From positions 1 to 59,282 of the forward strand of contig JAKFUF010000028.1 in the NCBI GenBank assembly GCA_021732845.1: 59,282 nt of DNA, written 5' to 3'. A model generated the notes under the pieces. The model worked only from the letters and a program-made list of their open reading frames with translations. It was not told the origin of the DNA and searched no databases. Below are positions 34,683 to 44,667 of the stretch, piece by piece (position 1 is the first letter of the stretch; every line of letters starts with the position of its first letter). Source of the stretch: Planctomycetaceae bacterium. GTDB lineage: Bacteria; Planctomycetota; Planctomycetia; Planctomycetales; Planctomycetaceae. The position numbers and the translations under genes were made by a program.

Positions 34683-36632
34683 ATGACGACCGCTGCCACT
34701 CGAACCGCCGATCGGCCCACTGTTGCGTACGATTTTTCGCGGCTGACCAAGGACGACCTGTTCTTGTTCAACGAGGGAACGCACCTCAACCTGTACGACA
34801 AGCTGGGTGCCCATCCAGGGACGCACCACGGCGTGGCGGGCACGTTTTTCGCCGTCTGGGCTCCCAACGCCGAAAGCGTGTATGTCATCGGCGACTTCAA
34901 CGGCTGGAACAAGCGGCAACATCAACTGCGCTCCCGCGAAAGCTCGGGGATCTTCGAAGGGTTTGTTCCCGGCGTGGCGGTTGGAACGATCTACAAGTTC
35001 CACATCGAATCGCGGGTCAACGGCTACCAGGTCGACAAGGCCGACCCGTTTGGTGTCTACCAGGAAGTCGCTCCGCGCACCGGTTCGCGGGTGTGGGATC
35101 TGAACTACGAGTGGCAGGACAGCGCCTGGATGCAGCGCCGCGGCGGCTACAACCACCTGCATGCTCCGCAGTCGATTTACGAAGTCCACCTGGGCTCGTG
35201 GCGGCGCTCGCCCGACGATCCCGACAAGTTGCTGTCGTACCGCGACCTGGCCGAACCGCTGGCGGCTTACGTTAAGAAGATGGGGTTCACCCATGTCGAG
35301 CTGATGCCGTTGACGGAGCATCCGTTTTACGGTTCGTGGGGCTATCAGACGACGGGCTACTTTGCCGCCACCAGTCGATATGGTTCACCGCAGGATTTGA
35401 TGTACCTGATCGACCACCTGCATCAGGCTGGAATTGGCGTCCTGCTGGACTGGGTGCCCTCGCACTTTCCCAACGATGAACATGGCCTGGGGTTCTTTGA
35501 CGGAACCCACCTGTTCGAACACTCGGACATGCGGCAGGGCTTCCACCCAGACTGGAACAGCTTCATCTTCAACTACGGCCGGAATGAAGTCCGCAGCTTC
35601 CTGATGAGCAGCGCCCTGTTCTGGCTCGACAAATACCATATTGATGGTCTCCGCGTGGACGCCGTGGCTTCCATGCTGTACCTCGACTACTCACGCAAAG
35701 CGGGCGAGTGGGTGCCCAACCGCTACGGCGGCCGAGAGAACCTGGAAGCGGTCGACCTCTTGCGGCGGCTCAACTCCGAGGTCTACCTGCGGCACCCCGA
35801 TGTCCAGATGATCGCCGAAGAATCGACCTCGTGGCCGGCTGTCTCGCGGCCGCTATATGTCGGCGGGCTGGGCTTCGGCTTCAAGTGGGACATGGGCTGG
35901 ATGCACGACACGCTCCGCTACATGCACTACGACCCGATCTACCGCCGCTACCACCAGGGCGAACTCAGCTTCCGGATGATCTATGCCTTCCACGAGAACT
36001 TCGTGCTCCCGCTGTCGCACGACGAAGTCGTGCATGGCAAGGGCTCGCTGATCTCCAAAATGCCCGGCGACCAGTGGCAACGGATGGCGAACCTGCGGCT
36101 GCTGTATGGCTACATGTTTGGCATGCCCGGCAAGAAGCTGCTGTTCATGGGGGCCGAATTCGCCCAATGGAGCGAATGGAAACACGACGAAAGCCTGCAA
36201 TGGCACCTGCTCCAGGATCCCATGCATGCCGGCCTGCAGGCCTGGGTCGAAATCCTCAACCGGACTTATTCCGGCGAATCCGCCCTGCACCAGCGCGACT
36301 GCTCCGACAGTGGCTTCGAGTGGATCGACTGCAACGATGCCGACCGCAGCGTGGTCAGCTTCTGCCGCAAGGGCGACGCGGCGGACGACTGGGTCCTGGT
36401 GGTCTGTAATTTCACGCCGGTGCCGTATCACAACTACCGCATCGGCGTGCCGTTCGGTGGCTACTGGAAAGAACTCATCAACAGCGATGGCGCGGAATAC
36501 GGCGGCAGCGGCCAGGGCAACCTGGGCGGCGTCGAAGCCGATGCCATCAACACCCACGGCCGCCCATACTCGCTGAACCTCACGCTCCCACCACTGGCAG
36601 CGGTGTTTTTCAAGTCGCCGCGGACAATCTGA
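34683..36632 (+). CDS. glgB: 1,4-alpha-glucan branching enzyme
   Basis: A 649-residue GH13 GlgB forming alpha-1,6 branches in glycogen. A CBM48-like N-terminal domain ([19 protein letters not shown]) leads to the barrel with [18 protein letters not shown], the nucleophile Asp326 ([10 protein letters not shown]), acid/base Glu379 (MIAEES) and Asp447 (LSHDEVVHG). C-terminal all-beta domain closes with [16 protein letters not shown] 34683 was chosen; the upstream frame to 34611 has no similarity to GlgB. No other glycogen genes are adjacent. The protein lacks the first extra N-terminal domain of some GlgBs. Confidence 0.95.
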   Translation: MTTAATRTADRPTVAYDFSRLTKDDLFLFNEGTHLNLYDKLGAHPGTHHGVAGTFFAVWAPNAESVYVIGDFNGWNKRQHQLRSRESSGIFEGFVPGVAVGTIYKFHIESRVNGYQVDKADPFGVYQEVAPRTGSRVWDLNYEWQDSAWMQRRGGYNHLHAPQSIYEVHLGSWRRSPDDPDKLLSYRDLAEPLAAYVKKMGFTHVELMPLTEHPFYGSWGYQTTGYFAATSRYGSPQDLMYLIDHLHQAGIGVLLDWVPSHFPNDEHGLGFFDGTHLFEHSDMRQGFHPDWNSFIFNYGRNEVRSFLMSSALFWLDKYHIDGLRVDAVASMLYLDYSRKAGEWVPNRYGGRENLEAVDLLRRLNSEVYLRHPDVQMIAEESTSWPAVSRPLYVGGLGFGFKWDMGWMHDTLRYMHYDPIYRRYHQGELSFRMIYAFHENFVLPLSHDEVVHGKGSLISKMPGDQWQRMANLRLLYGYMFGMPGKKLLFMGAEFAQWSEWKHDESLQWHLLQDPMHAGLQAWVEILNRTYSGESALHQRDCSDSGFEWIDCNDADRSVVSFCRKGDAADDWVLVVCNFTPVPYHNYRIGVPFGGYWKELINSDGAEYGGSGQGNLGGVEADAINTHGRPYSLNLTLPPLAAVFFKSPRTI

Positions 36633-36692
36633 TGTTCTGTTGCCACTGCAGATGAAGCGCGATCTGTGGTGAGAAGCGCTGATGGAAGAGCG

Positions 36693-36734
36693 GCGTAAAG
36701 TCGCCTTTCACTCCGTGAAAGGACGCGAGCGTGG
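36693..36734 (+). repeat. GTAAAGTCG repeat, first arm
   Basis: GTAAAGTCGCCTTTCACTCC followed by GTGAAAGGACGCGAGCGT. The inner CCTTTCAC/GTGAAAGG pair forms a small hairpin. Related copies are at 36787 (inverted), 50969 and 51761. Confidence 0.6.
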
Positions 36735-36786
36735 ACCGGCATGGAAAGCGCGGTTGCCCGTGAGCCATTCGATCCGGAGCGCCGGC

Positions 36787-36829
36787 AGACGTTCGCGTTC
36801 TTTTGCGGGAGCAAAAGACGACTTTACGT
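36787..36829 (-). repeat. GTAAAGTCG repeat, inverted copy
   Basis: On the minus strand this reads GTAAAGTCGTCTTTTGCTCC, then CGCAAAAGAACGCGAACGTCT. Together with 36693-36734 it makes a large inverted repeat downstream of glgB. Confidence 0.6.
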
Positions 36830-36863
36830 CGAAAGAAACGAAGGCATTGAGGCAATCGGCTGT

Positions 36864-37562
36864 TTAGGTCTCCAACTGCGACTGCAATATTCGAAGAGGT
36901 GTGTTGACGTAAATCGACTCAAAGTAGTCCGGTGCAAAGATTGTGCAGTCCTGATTGTGCAAATAGATTTGGCTGAATTGACGGTGAAGATGCCGCCACT
37001 GGTTGAGGAATGCCGCTGGTTCACACGCCATTTCAACTTCAGCACCCGACCATGTGCCCGCCGAGGCCATCGTGTATTCGATCGCCTCTGATTTGGATTC
37101 CCACAGCAGGCGGCATTGGCCGTCATTGTCAAACTGTTCAAATCCACCAAGACTGCGGAGCGCGGCGATGATCCGTCCACAGTCATAGTCGGGCGGATCA
37201 ACTTGGCAGAAGGTACTGTCCGTGGAGTCGACAAAATCGTCGCCAACGGGGACGAGTGACCAATAAGAATGCTGAAAGACATCCAAAACCGCCACAAAAT
37301 AGAACTCGAGGAAAGCTGTAATGCCGTCGTGGACAGCAAGACATTTGTGATGTGCGGCGGTGCCTGAAAGGTCGTAGTAAACGTGACTCTTGTTGAGAGT
37401 GAAGCATTCAAAGACGGAAAACGGTTGACTGACGGGGCAACCACAGAGACAGCACTTCGAGTGACCGCGGGAGCATATGAAGAAGGAGTCGATCTGGATC
37501 CTCACGTTTCGGTCAGCGGCATAACGCCAAGTTAAGTATCGGAGAAAGAATAACTGTTGCAT
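36864..37562 (-). CDS. Hypothetical protein, Cys-rich N-terminus
   Basis: A 232-residue frame starting with MQQLFFLRYLTWRYAADRN. It contains CSRGHSKCCLCGCPVSQPF, a possible metal site, then aromatic-rich segments (FLEFYFVAVLDVFQHSYWSL) and WESKSEAIEYTMASAGTWSG. Aromatic and acidic residues fit a soluble protein and the codon use looks real, but no family is recognised. Its first codons coincide with AAGAATAACTGTTGCA, like the end of the block A/B repeats, so the true start may lie further downstream or the gene may have been altered by insertion. Confidence 0.45.
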   Translation of the reverse strand: MQQLFFLRYLTWRYAADRNVRIQIDSFFICSRGHSKCCLCGCPVSQPFSVFECFTLNKSHVYYDLSGTAAHHKCLAVHDGITAFLEFYFVAVLDVFQHSYWSLVPVGDDFVDSTDSTFCQVDPPDYDCGRIIAALRSLGGFEQFDNDGQCRLLWESKSEAIEYTMASAGTWSGAEVEMACEPAAFLNQWRHLHRQFSQIYLHNQDCTIFAPDYFESIYVNTPLRILQSQLET

Positions 37563-37603
37563 TCTTGGAACGAATGACTCTCCCGGGCGACGATGCCAAA
37601 AGA

Positions 37604-37916
37604 TCATCCCGGAGGGATGAAAGCTCTTAGCCGGGGGTTGAGCGAAGCGACACCCCCGGTTAGGAACCAGGAAAAGATCCGATCCCGGAGGGATCGCAGC
37701 ATGCCTTGCGTGATTCCGGGACACCGCCAGTGGAGCCAGAGCGAATGGCTTCACGATAGGTGTTCCGGAATCTCGCAATTTGATACAGCGAGGAACGGTG
37801 CTGGCACCCCTGCCGGGGTGCGTTCGTCACACTTGCTTTTCCGGGGGTGTCGCTTCGTGTCTGTCGACACTTCGCTCAACCCCCGGCTAAGAGCTGTGAT
37901 CCCTCCGGGATCATCT
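37604..37916. repeat. REP-like palindromic repeat pair
   Basis: The left part (ATCCCGGAGGGATGAAAGCT, CTTAGCCGGGGGTTGAGCGA, AGCGACACCCCCGG) is mirrored at 37841-37916 (GGGGGTGTCGCTTCG, CTCAACCCCCGGCTAAGAGC, GATCCCTCCGGGATCAT), with an extra GATCCCGGAGGGATCGCAGC at 37681. This is the type of extragenic palindrome common in planctomycetes. No gene is present between 37563 and 38085. Confidence 0.7.
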
Positions 37917-38085
37917 TGGTGACGCTGATCTTTCAATAAACTGCTGTTCTGTGCTCCTCAACACGCCGGCATAAAACTCCCTTTTATTGATGAGGCGATC
38001 CTAACCCGCGCATGTCGCGAGCGAAGTGCCAAGTACCAACCAAACTCGCCCGCGGCATACGCTGCCCGATTGTAGGAAGGCGATC

Positions 38086-38934
38086 CTACGGCTTTTGCTT
38101 GCCTGCCCGCTCGCGGCCTTGAGCCGCCCAGCGGATGGCTTCGAGAATGTGCCGGCGGCCAAAGGGTGTTTCCAAAGACCGGACATCGTGGCCCAGTTCT
38201 GTATAGAAGAACCGTCCGTCATTCAGGGTGTTCGTCCAGGCAATCGGGTGGTCCTTGCCCATCGCCTTGCCGCCGCGGGTCTTGAAATAGTCCCGCACCG
38301 GCTCGTAGGTGGCCTCGTCGACGCGGAGCAGCACCTGGAACCCGGGGAGGCCGGTGACGCTGCGGTCGTGATTGGTCCAGTCGGCCTTGTACACGAATGA
38401 GCCGCCTGCCCCCTGCACCGCCGGATGCTCCGTGGCCTTGGGGTCAACGACAACGCGGGCTTCGAGGAAGTCGGAATCGCTGTTGAAGTCGCAGCCAGCC
38501 AGTTCGTTGAACCACTTCCACTCGGTTTGATGCACCAGGGCCGCGTGCAGTGCGACGATGCCGCCTCCCGCCTTATACCATTTCTCGATCTTGGTCCGCT
38601 GGGCTTCGTCCAGCACCTTCGTCAGCTCGTTGGAGTTGTTCAGCACCAGCACATCGTAGTGATCGAGCAGATTCGCGATGTCGTGCGGCGACTCGGACAC
38701 ATCGACCTGCATTTTCAGGTCACCCGACAAGCGGGCCAGCCAACCATTGATCGCCGCCGTCTCTGGATGCCGGTACCAGCCTGTGGCACTGAACACCAGT
38801 ACCGACCGGTCGTTCTTGGCATCGTGATTCTGATCCTTGTGTGGCTCGTGCGCGAACATGGCGGGAGCCACGGCAACGAGGACGCAGGCAAAGAATGCGA
38901 GCAGCAGCTTGATGTGACTTCTCATCGCGGACAT
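38086..38934 (-). CDS. Secreted ThuA domain protein (trehalose utilization-like)
   Basis: A 282-residue protein with an N-terminal signal peptide (SHIKLLLAFFACVLVAVAPA). The ThuA fold (glutamine-amidotransferase-like) follows: VLVFSATGWYRHPETAAING, DHYDVLVLNNSNELT, KWYKAGGGIVALHAA, DWTNHDRSVTGLPG, YEPVRDY, HPIAWTNTLNDGRFFYTELG and ILEAIRWA. ThuA proteins in planctomycetes are thought to act on carbohydrate-derived substrates; the reaction is unclear. GAGGA precedes ATG 38934. Monocistronic. Confidence 0.92.
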   Translation of the reverse strand: MSAMRSHIKLLLAFFACVLVAVAPAMFAHEPHKDQNHDAKNDRSVLVFSATGWYRHPETAAINGWLARLSGDLKMQVDVSESPHDIANLLDHYDVLVLNNSNELTKVLDEAQRTKIEKWYKAGGGIVALHAALVHQTEWKWFNELAGCDFNSDSDFLEARVVVDPKATEHPAVQGAGGSFVYKADWTNHDRSVTGLPGFQVLLRVDEATYEPVRDYFKTRGGKAMGKDHPIAWTNTLNDGRFFYTELGHDVRSLETPFGRRHILEAIRWAAQGRERAGKQKP

Positions 38935-39258
38935 CTCAGTTCCTCAATTGGACGCCTACAAGAGGTCTGGGACCGTTCATCGTGTTCACAGTTAAACGGT
39001 TTCGCGAACCAGCCGCCACAATGCCAGCGAAAAGAAGCAAGGCGCAGGGTACGCTCCGCGGCCGGTCGTGGACATATACAGGCGACCGGCGATGAGGCGG
39101 GCGAATTCGGCGGCGCGGGCGGCTTCGAGCGCGGCGCAAGGTCGCGAGTTGGGTTTGCTTTTCCGAAACGCGCGTTATTCGCGAACCGTCATCAATGCCA
39201 GAAAGCCGGCCCATTGGCCGGCTTTCTGGGAACTTGCGGTTTTGACCCGTTCAGTCCG
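38935..39258. other. Intergenic region, 324 bp, with strong hairpin
   Basis: No gene. A repeat-like pair GTTTCGCGAACC (about 38998) and GGTTCGCGAATAAC in reverse (39179) frames the middle part. The hairpin at 39199-39228 is listed separately. Confidence 0.45.
39199..39228 (-). terminator. Putative terminator of the TolC-like gene
   Basis: Perfect 13-bp arms CAGAAAGCCGGCC / GGCCGGCTTTCTG around a 4-base loop, 31 bp past the stop of the minus-strand gene at 39259. A long U run is missing, so efficiency is uncertain. Confidence 0.6.
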
Positions 39259-41538
39259 TCAGTTCCGCTCTTTCCAGTCGGGAAGGCGGGGTTCTTCGCT
39301 GTATTCTTCCGGCGGGGCGTCGAGCAGTTCGACATCGGCCGGGCCGGGGTTTTCGCCGCCGGTGGGTATCACGTCACCTGACTGTTCCTGCGGCATCTCC
39401 GGAGAATAATCGGAGGCTTCCACCTCGCCGACAGGTTCCGTTTCGGGGGCGGCTTCCACCTCCGCGGCTCCGACCGGTTCATCGGGGGTTTCCACGGTCA
39501 CGCTTGCCGCCGGCGGGGCGACCTGGACCGGCGTTTCGGCATAGCCAGGATCGTTCCGCGGGGCGGATGTCTGGGTGGAACCGCTTTGCAGAGTGCGTTT
39601 TGCGGCTTCAACCCCCTCGCTGCTGATCGAGGTGCCAACGTCAGTCTTCATGGAGTCCGTGGCGGTCGTGCCGGACTCGGAAGACATGATGTTGTGGTAG
39701 TCAAGCAGCGAGCCCTTCTCGAGGTTGACGTTCTTCTGGGCGATCTGGTAGTCGACCATGGCCAGGTGATACTGGATATCGGCGTCCAGCACGCGGCGCT
39801 GGGCATCCTGAAGGGTGTCGAGCGAGACCTTGGTACCCTCTCCCTCCACCACCTGCAGGCCGCGGAGGTTTTCCTGGGAGGCTTCGCGGCGGTCGTAGGC
39901 GAGCTTGGCCACTTCGTAAGACCGGTCGATCTCAGCCACGGCGTTGCCCAGGTCGTGGATCACCTGGCGTTCCTGTTCACGCAGCAGCGAGCGTTCCTTT
40001 GCCAGGCGGTACTGGGCAAATGCCACGGCCGCGTGTCCCTTGCGATAGCCGAGCGGAGCGTTGAATTCGACGCCCATTGTCCATTCCTGGAAGTTCAGGC
40101 CCGCCAGGTTGCCGTACGCGTCACGAAATCCATTGCTGCCGCTGGTGCCGAGCAGGTCGTCGCCGAAGCCACGGAACCGGTATTTGCCGACTGCATCCAG
40201 GCGTGGCTTGAGGAAGTTGCGGGCGGCGACCAGTTCCAGTTCGCACCGTTGGATGCGGAACTTCTGCCGCTGGAGTTCGGGGCGACGTTCGAGGGCTTCG
40301 GTTTTGCACAGTTCCCAGTCGTAGATGATCTGAGCCCGGGTCGGTTCGGTCCGGGGGCGGATCAGTTTGTAGTCGGTGGAGGTGATCCCCATCAGCAACC
40401 GCAGCCGGCGTTCGGCCAGGTACACGCCGGGCGTGGCCCGGAATGTTCCACCAGGGCTGCCGTTGAAGGTTCGTGTGCCTTCCAACCGCCGTCCGGTCAG
40501 GGCGTTTTTCACTTCCTGTTCGAGGCGGAAGTACTGGTCGCGGGCCTGGGCTTCGCGGTACCCCTCGGTCTTGCCCACGCCTTTATTGGCCTCGACACCT
40601 TTCCAGGTCTTGAGGGCGTCATCGCGGGCCGCGATTTTGGCGTCCAGGTCACGGTAGGCGTAATACAGGTCCCAGTAAGCGTTTTCGACGTTGCTCAGGT
40701 ATTCGCGGACGGCGATTTCGAAGTCGGCCTGCGAGATGTCCGCATTGACCCGGGCGATCACCACGCCGTTGTATTGTCCCACCGTGGCGTTGGGTCCGGC
40801 GATGCGGTTGAACCGCGTGCCGGCCCCCTGCAGCAGGGGCTGCCGGACTTCACCTTCGTAGTAGGTCGTCCAGGCACTGGGGAACAGGTTGGCGGGGGCG
40901 TTGTTCGAGTCGTATTCGGTCACATTGCGGACCGCGAACAGGCCGCCTGTGGCCGACCGCTTGGACAGTTCCGTGCGGTAGGTGTTGAGGTCCTGCTCGA
41001 AGACACGCGCTGTCACGCCACCGCTGGCGAACAGGTTGTTGATGGCCCGGTCGTTGTTTTCGAAGTTGCCCGTGAAGCTGAACTGGGCGTCAAAGGCGCT
41101 CAGCGCGGCATCAATGCCAAACCGCGGATCAAGCTGCGCGATGGCCGGCGAGAGGTTCGACTGCAGGGCATCCGGGTTGCGGATGACCGTGCCGCCCGCG
41201 TCCATCAGGATCCGCGAATTGCTCAGCCCGTAATGGACGGTTTCGTCCAGATCCAGATCCCAATATTCCTGCTCACTGGGATCCTTGGCCCGCAGGGACC
41301 GGGGCTCCGGCGTCGAGCGGGGGTCATCGGAAATCGTCTCGTTCAAATCCGGAAGGTCAACCTGATGTGACACTTCCTGATAGGACGGTTCAAACTCGGG
41401 TTCCGGCGTGGCGCTCCGCTTGGCGAAGCAACCAGGAACCGCCGCAACCATCAGCAGCAGGCAAGCAAAGCTGGCCTGAAACGAGACCCGGCCCCCCGGC
41501 CGAACCCGTTTGAACCGCGAAGCTAGAGGGGTGAGCAT
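39259..41538 (-). CDS. TolC-like outer-membrane efflux lipoprotein
   Basis: A 759-residue TolC/OEP family protein. A hydrophobic leader ending in the lipobox-like VAAVPGCFAKR points to lipid anchoring at Cys37. A negatively charged linker (residues 43-90) precedes the coiled-coil body: EIAVREYLSNVENAYWDLYY, LDAKIAARDDALKTWKGV, LERRPELQRQKFRIQRCELE, LVAARNFLKPRLDAVG, LRLLMGI and GNAVAEIDRSYEVAKLAY. The C-terminus (about 640-759) is Pro/Glu-rich and disordered. It should form a periplasm-crossing channel; its pump partners are not in this window. Confidence 0.9.
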   Translation of the reverse strand: MLTPLASRFKRVRPGGRVSFQASFACLLLMVAAVPGCFAKRSATPEPEFEPSYQEVSHQVDLPDLNETISDDPRSTPEPRSLRAKDPSEQEYWDLDLDETVHYGLSNSRILMDAGGTVIRNPDALQSNLSPAIAQLDPRFGIDAALSAFDAQFSFTGNFENNDRAINNLFASGGVTARVFEQDLNTYRTELSKRSATGGLFAVRNVTEYDSNNAPANLFPSAWTTYYEGEVRQPLLQGAGTRFNRIAGPNATVGQYNGVVIARVNADISQADFEIAVREYLSNVENAYWDLYYAYRDLDAKIAARDDALKTWKGVEANKGVGKTEGYREAQARDQYFRLEQEVKNALTGRRLEGTRTFNGSPGGTFRATPGVYLAERRLRLLMGITSTDYKLIRPRTEPTRAQIIYDWELCKTEALERRPELQRQKFRIQRCELELVAARNFLKPRLDAVGKYRFRGFGDDLLGTSGSNGFRDAYGNLAGLNFQEWTMGVEFNAPLGYRKGHAAVAFAQYRLAKERSLLREQERQVIHDLGNAVAEIDRSYEVAKLAYDRREASQENLRGLQVVEGEGTKVSLDTLQDAQRRVLDADIQYHLAMVDYQIAQKNVNLEKGSLLDYHNIMSSESGTTATDSMKTDVGTSISSEGVEAAKRTLQSGSTQTSAPRNDPGYAETPVQVAPPAASVTVETPDEPVGAAEVEAAPETEPVGEVEASDYSPEMPQEQSGDVIPTGGENPGPADVELLDAPPEEYSEEPRLPDWKERN

Positions 41539-42285
41539 AACGATGCACCTTCGCTCATCACAGAGAGATCACTCGTGGGCATCCGTGAAGGCATCCTGCC
41601 AGCCGGAGTCGCAACGTCTCAGGCAATCCGCTCGCGGGCCCGTGCAGCGGTACCGTGGCTCACTTCGCCTGAATCTTGAATCCAATCGCCTTGCCGCCGT
41701 GGGAATCCGCAAAACTCCACCAATGCATTCGCACTGTCCGCAATTCCGTTGGCGGTGTCAAAATCGGTCTTGACACGTGCGAAGGAACATTGTGGAGAAT
41801 TGCACCACTTGACATTTTCATCGGCTATGAAATCTTCGTCACATCACCCGTTCTCAGAGAATCTGGCATCCTGGGAATTGCCGGTTCAAGTGATGCAATC
41901 CGACAATTTCACCGACAATCGCCGTGAAAGTCCCGCGGAGTCGGCAAACATCCTCAATTTGCCCGCCCACCGTCGCCTCGGTGCGAGCCACGGCATGGGC
42001 TGGCGAGAAGACCATCGTCAAAGTTGGATTGGAGTTCCGAAACTGCTCATTCCCGGCCGCGGGTGGCGACTGGAACTGGCAAATGGCCGTTCCTGCGTGA
42101 TAGCATGAACCGGTGACGGATCCAGCCTGTCATGGGCGCGGATCCTGTCGGATGTTCCCCCATCTCGTCTCAAGAATTCGCCGCATTTGTGAGATCTGGC
42201 CCCAATCCCGGCCCGGCCGGGTGGGATTGGTGTTCAAGATTGACTGTCCGCTGGTTGGTCCGCCCGTCCTTCGACACTGCAAACC
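41539..42285. other. Intergenic region, 747 bp
   Basis: Between the divergent TolC-like and Hsp70-like genes. Open frames here (for example 41749-42108) have no plausible start context or composition and are not called. No repeat of the window's families was seen. The area just before 42286 should hold the Hsp70-like gene promoter. Confidence 0.45.
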
Positions 42286-44667
42286 ATGCTCGCAACTCAC
42301 GCCGTCGGGATTGACCTGGGCACGACCTACTCGTGCATTGCCTATCTCAACGAGCGCGGCGAGCCGGTGACGCTGGCCAACCTGGAGGGGGAACTCTGCA
42401 CCCCCTCGGTCGTGCTGTACGAAGAGGGCAACGAAGTCGTTGGGACCGAGGCGCTGCGGAATGCGATCGTCTTTCCCGACCGCGTGATCCAAAACGCCAA
42501 GCGGCACATGGGCGACGCGAAGACCTGGACCATCGACGGCAAAAAACTGACGCCGGTGGACGTGTCCACCGCCATCATCCGCAAACTGCTGCGCGACGCC
42601 CGCCGGCAGATCGGCAATGTCGAACGGGCAGTGATCACCGTCCCGGCGCAGTTCAGCGACGCCCAGCGCGAACAGACGGTCAAGGCCGGGATGATGGCGG
42701 GGCTCAAGCATGTCGACATCATCAACGAACCGGTGGCGGCCGCGCTGTGCTACGTGCTGGGGAAGGAAGGGCTGTGGTTCAGCGAGCTGGCGGAAGAAAA
42801 GCGGATTGTTGTCTACGATTTGGGCGGCGGAACATTCGACCTGTCGCTCGTGAAGTATCACAAAAATGAAGTCCGGGTGCTGACCAGCACCGGCGATTTG
42901 CAGCTCGGCGGCATCGACTGGAACCAGGCACTGCTGAATGCCGTGGCCGACCAGTTCACCGAGGAGTTTGGCTCCGACCCCCGGTCCGACCCCGAAAGCC
43001 TGCAGCACCTGCTGCTGGAAGTCGAACAGTGCAAACGGAGCCTGACCACCCGCGCCAAGGGCACGGTCATCTGCCAGCATGCCGCCAAGCGCAAGACCTA
43101 CCAGATTGACGTCGAGCAGTTCAACCAGTTGACCGCGCACCTGCTCAAGCGCACCGAAGAGATCACGCGGCAACTGCTCAAGGAGGACTTCAAACGGGGG
43201 GGCATGAATCTGCAGACGATGCTCATCCCCACCGGTGGCTCATCGCGGATGCCGATGGTCAAGGCGATGCTGCACAAGCTGAACGGGGCGTCGATCGACG
43301 CGTCCCTTTCTCCCGATCAGGCGATCGCGCACGGTGCCGCGTACTACGCCGGCATGCTGCTCTCGAACCAGCAGTTCGCGCACTCCATCCTCAACCCGGA
43401 AGCCACGGCGCGGCTGGCGAAGGTCAAGCAGCAAAGCGTGACCGCCCGCGGGCTCGGCATCCTGGTGCGCAACACCAAAAAGAACATGCGCGAGCCGCAT
43501 TACATGATTCAGGCGAACACACCGCTGCCCGCTTCGGTGACGCACACCTTTGGCACGGTGATTCCCAACCAGAAGCGGGTCATGCTGCGGATTGTGGAAA
43601 GCGGTGCCCGGGCCGAACTGCCGTTTCTGGAGCTGGGCGACTGCGCCATCGACGGACTGCCGCCCAACCTGCCGGTCGATTCGTTCATCGCCGTCACGAT
43701 CAGCTACGACGAAAGCGCCAAAGTCCATGTGTCGGCGAAAGATGTGACCAGCGGCAAGGAGGCCACGACACAGATCATCCGCGAGGAGAACCTGCTGACC
43801 CGCGAAGCCACGGATGAAGAAGTGGTTTTGATGCCGGTCGAAAACCCTCCGGTCACCAAGCCGAAGGCACCCAGTGCGCCTCAGCCGGGGACGGTGCATG
43901 GCGGCGCGGTGGCCAAGACACCCGCGTCAGCCACGGTTCATTCCCGCGGCGCTGTTCGTCCCAACGCCCCGGTTCCCAAGGCCCCGCCGGCCGCGAAGTC
44001 TCCGGTTCGAGCCTTGGACGCCTCCATGCAGCACGTGCCGGAAAACCGCGCAACTTCCGCGCCACGCGTCTTGCGGCCGGGCTCGCCGGAGGACAAAGCA
44101 GATGCTGCCCGAGCGCTCGACAACTTGAACGCGGCCCTGGAGGCGACCAAGGACGAGGGCTCTGGAGACCGCATGCCAGACCGGGTCACGGTTCGCAAAC
44201 AAGAGGCCACGCCGCCCCAGAGCAAGCTGGATGAAGCCTCGACCCCCGTCCCGCTGTGCAACATCTGCGGCGATCCCTTGAATGCCCGCGGCCAGTGTCC
44301 CGCCTGTGGCGTGGCTCCCCAGCCCGCCGCCAAGCCCAAGCCCAAGCCGGTTCCGGTGGCTCCGGCCCGACCCGTAGCCGCAGCTCCGAAACCTCGACCC
44401 GCACCCGCGCCCGCTCCAAGGCCCGTGCCCACGATTGAGCAAAAGCCCCCCAGACCAGTGCCCGCGCCCGGCCCCTCCACACTGCGTCCGCCGAAGCTGC
44501 CCGATCTCGACGAAATCCTGGAACCGGGTGCCTCGGAACTGATCCGCGACATGAAGGGCAAGAAGCCCGCCCCACGCCCGCCGGCAGCACCGCCGCCCCC
44601 TTCCAAGACACGTCAGCGCGAAGACGATGGCAGCGAGGATTTTTGGCGGCCGATTATCGAAGAATAG
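42286..44667 (+). CDS. Hsp70/DnaK-like protein with proline-rich tail and zinc ribbon
   Basis: A 793-residue Hsp70 homolog. The ATPase domain (1-385) has VGIDLGTTYSCIAYL (6-20), VDIINEPVAAAL, VVYDLGGGTFDLSLV and LIPTGGSSRMPMV. A substrate-binding beta domain follows (about 395-510; VTHTFGTVIPNQKRVMLRIV). The helical lid is absent; instead comes a long Pro/Ala-rich, disordered tail with a zinc ribbon (C658, C661, C671, C674; CNICGDPLNARGQCPAC) and an acidic end. This is not the housekeeping DnaK, which keeps a lid and has dnaJ/grpE neighbours. Probable specialised chaperone or scaffold in planctomycetes. Confidence 0.88.
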   Translation: MLATHAVGIDLGTTYSCIAYLNERGEPVTLANLEGELCTPSVVLYEEGNEVVGTEALRNAIVFPDRVIQNAKRHMGDAKTWTIDGKKLTPVDVSTAIIRKLLRDARRQIGNVERAVITVPAQFSDAQREQTVKAGMMAGLKHVDIINEPVAAALCYVLGKEGLWFSELAEEKRIVVYDLGGGTFDLSLVKYHKNEVRVLTSTGDLQLGGIDWNQALLNAVADQFTEEFGSDPRSDPESLQHLLLEVEQCKRSLTTRAKGTVICQHAAKRKTYQIDVEQFNQLTAHLLKRTEEITRQLLKEDFKRGGMNLQTMLIPTGGSSRMPMVKAMLHKLNGASIDASLSPDQAIAHGAAYYAGMLLSNQQFAHSILNPEATARLAKVKQQSVTARGLGILVRNTKKNMREPHYMIQANTPLPASVTHTFGTVIPNQKRVMLRIVESGARAELPFLELGDCAIDGLPPNLPVDSFIAVTISYDESAKVHVSAKDVTSGKEATTQIIREENLLTREATDEEVVLMPVENPPVTKPKAPSAPQPGTVHGGAVAKTPASATVHSRGAVRPNAPVPKAPPAAKSPVRALDASMQHVPENRATSAPRVLRPGSPEDKADAARALDNLNAALEATKDEGSGDRMPDRVTVRKQEATPPQSKLDEASTPVPLCNICGDPLNARGQCPACGVAPQPAAKPKPKPVPVAPARPVAAAPKPRPAPAPAPRPVPTIEQKPPRPVPAPGPSTLRPPKLPDLDEILEPGASELIRDMKGKKPAPRPPAAPPPPSKTRQREDDGSEDFWRPIIEE

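Noticed and set aside
37604-37916. Possible CRISPR-like array
   Set aside because: The repeats are palindromic and inverted, not regularly spaced direct repeats with unique spacers; they fit REP-like elements.
39586-41370. Nearly 600-codon plus-strand frame opposite the TolC-like gene
   Set aside because: The minus strand gives an unmistakable TolC-family protein with a lipoprotein signal; the plus frame has no motif and arises from codon bias.
41749-42108. 120-codon frame in the TolC/Hsp70 spacer
   Set aside because: No ribosome site, no similarity and an amino acid composition typical of untranslated DNA.
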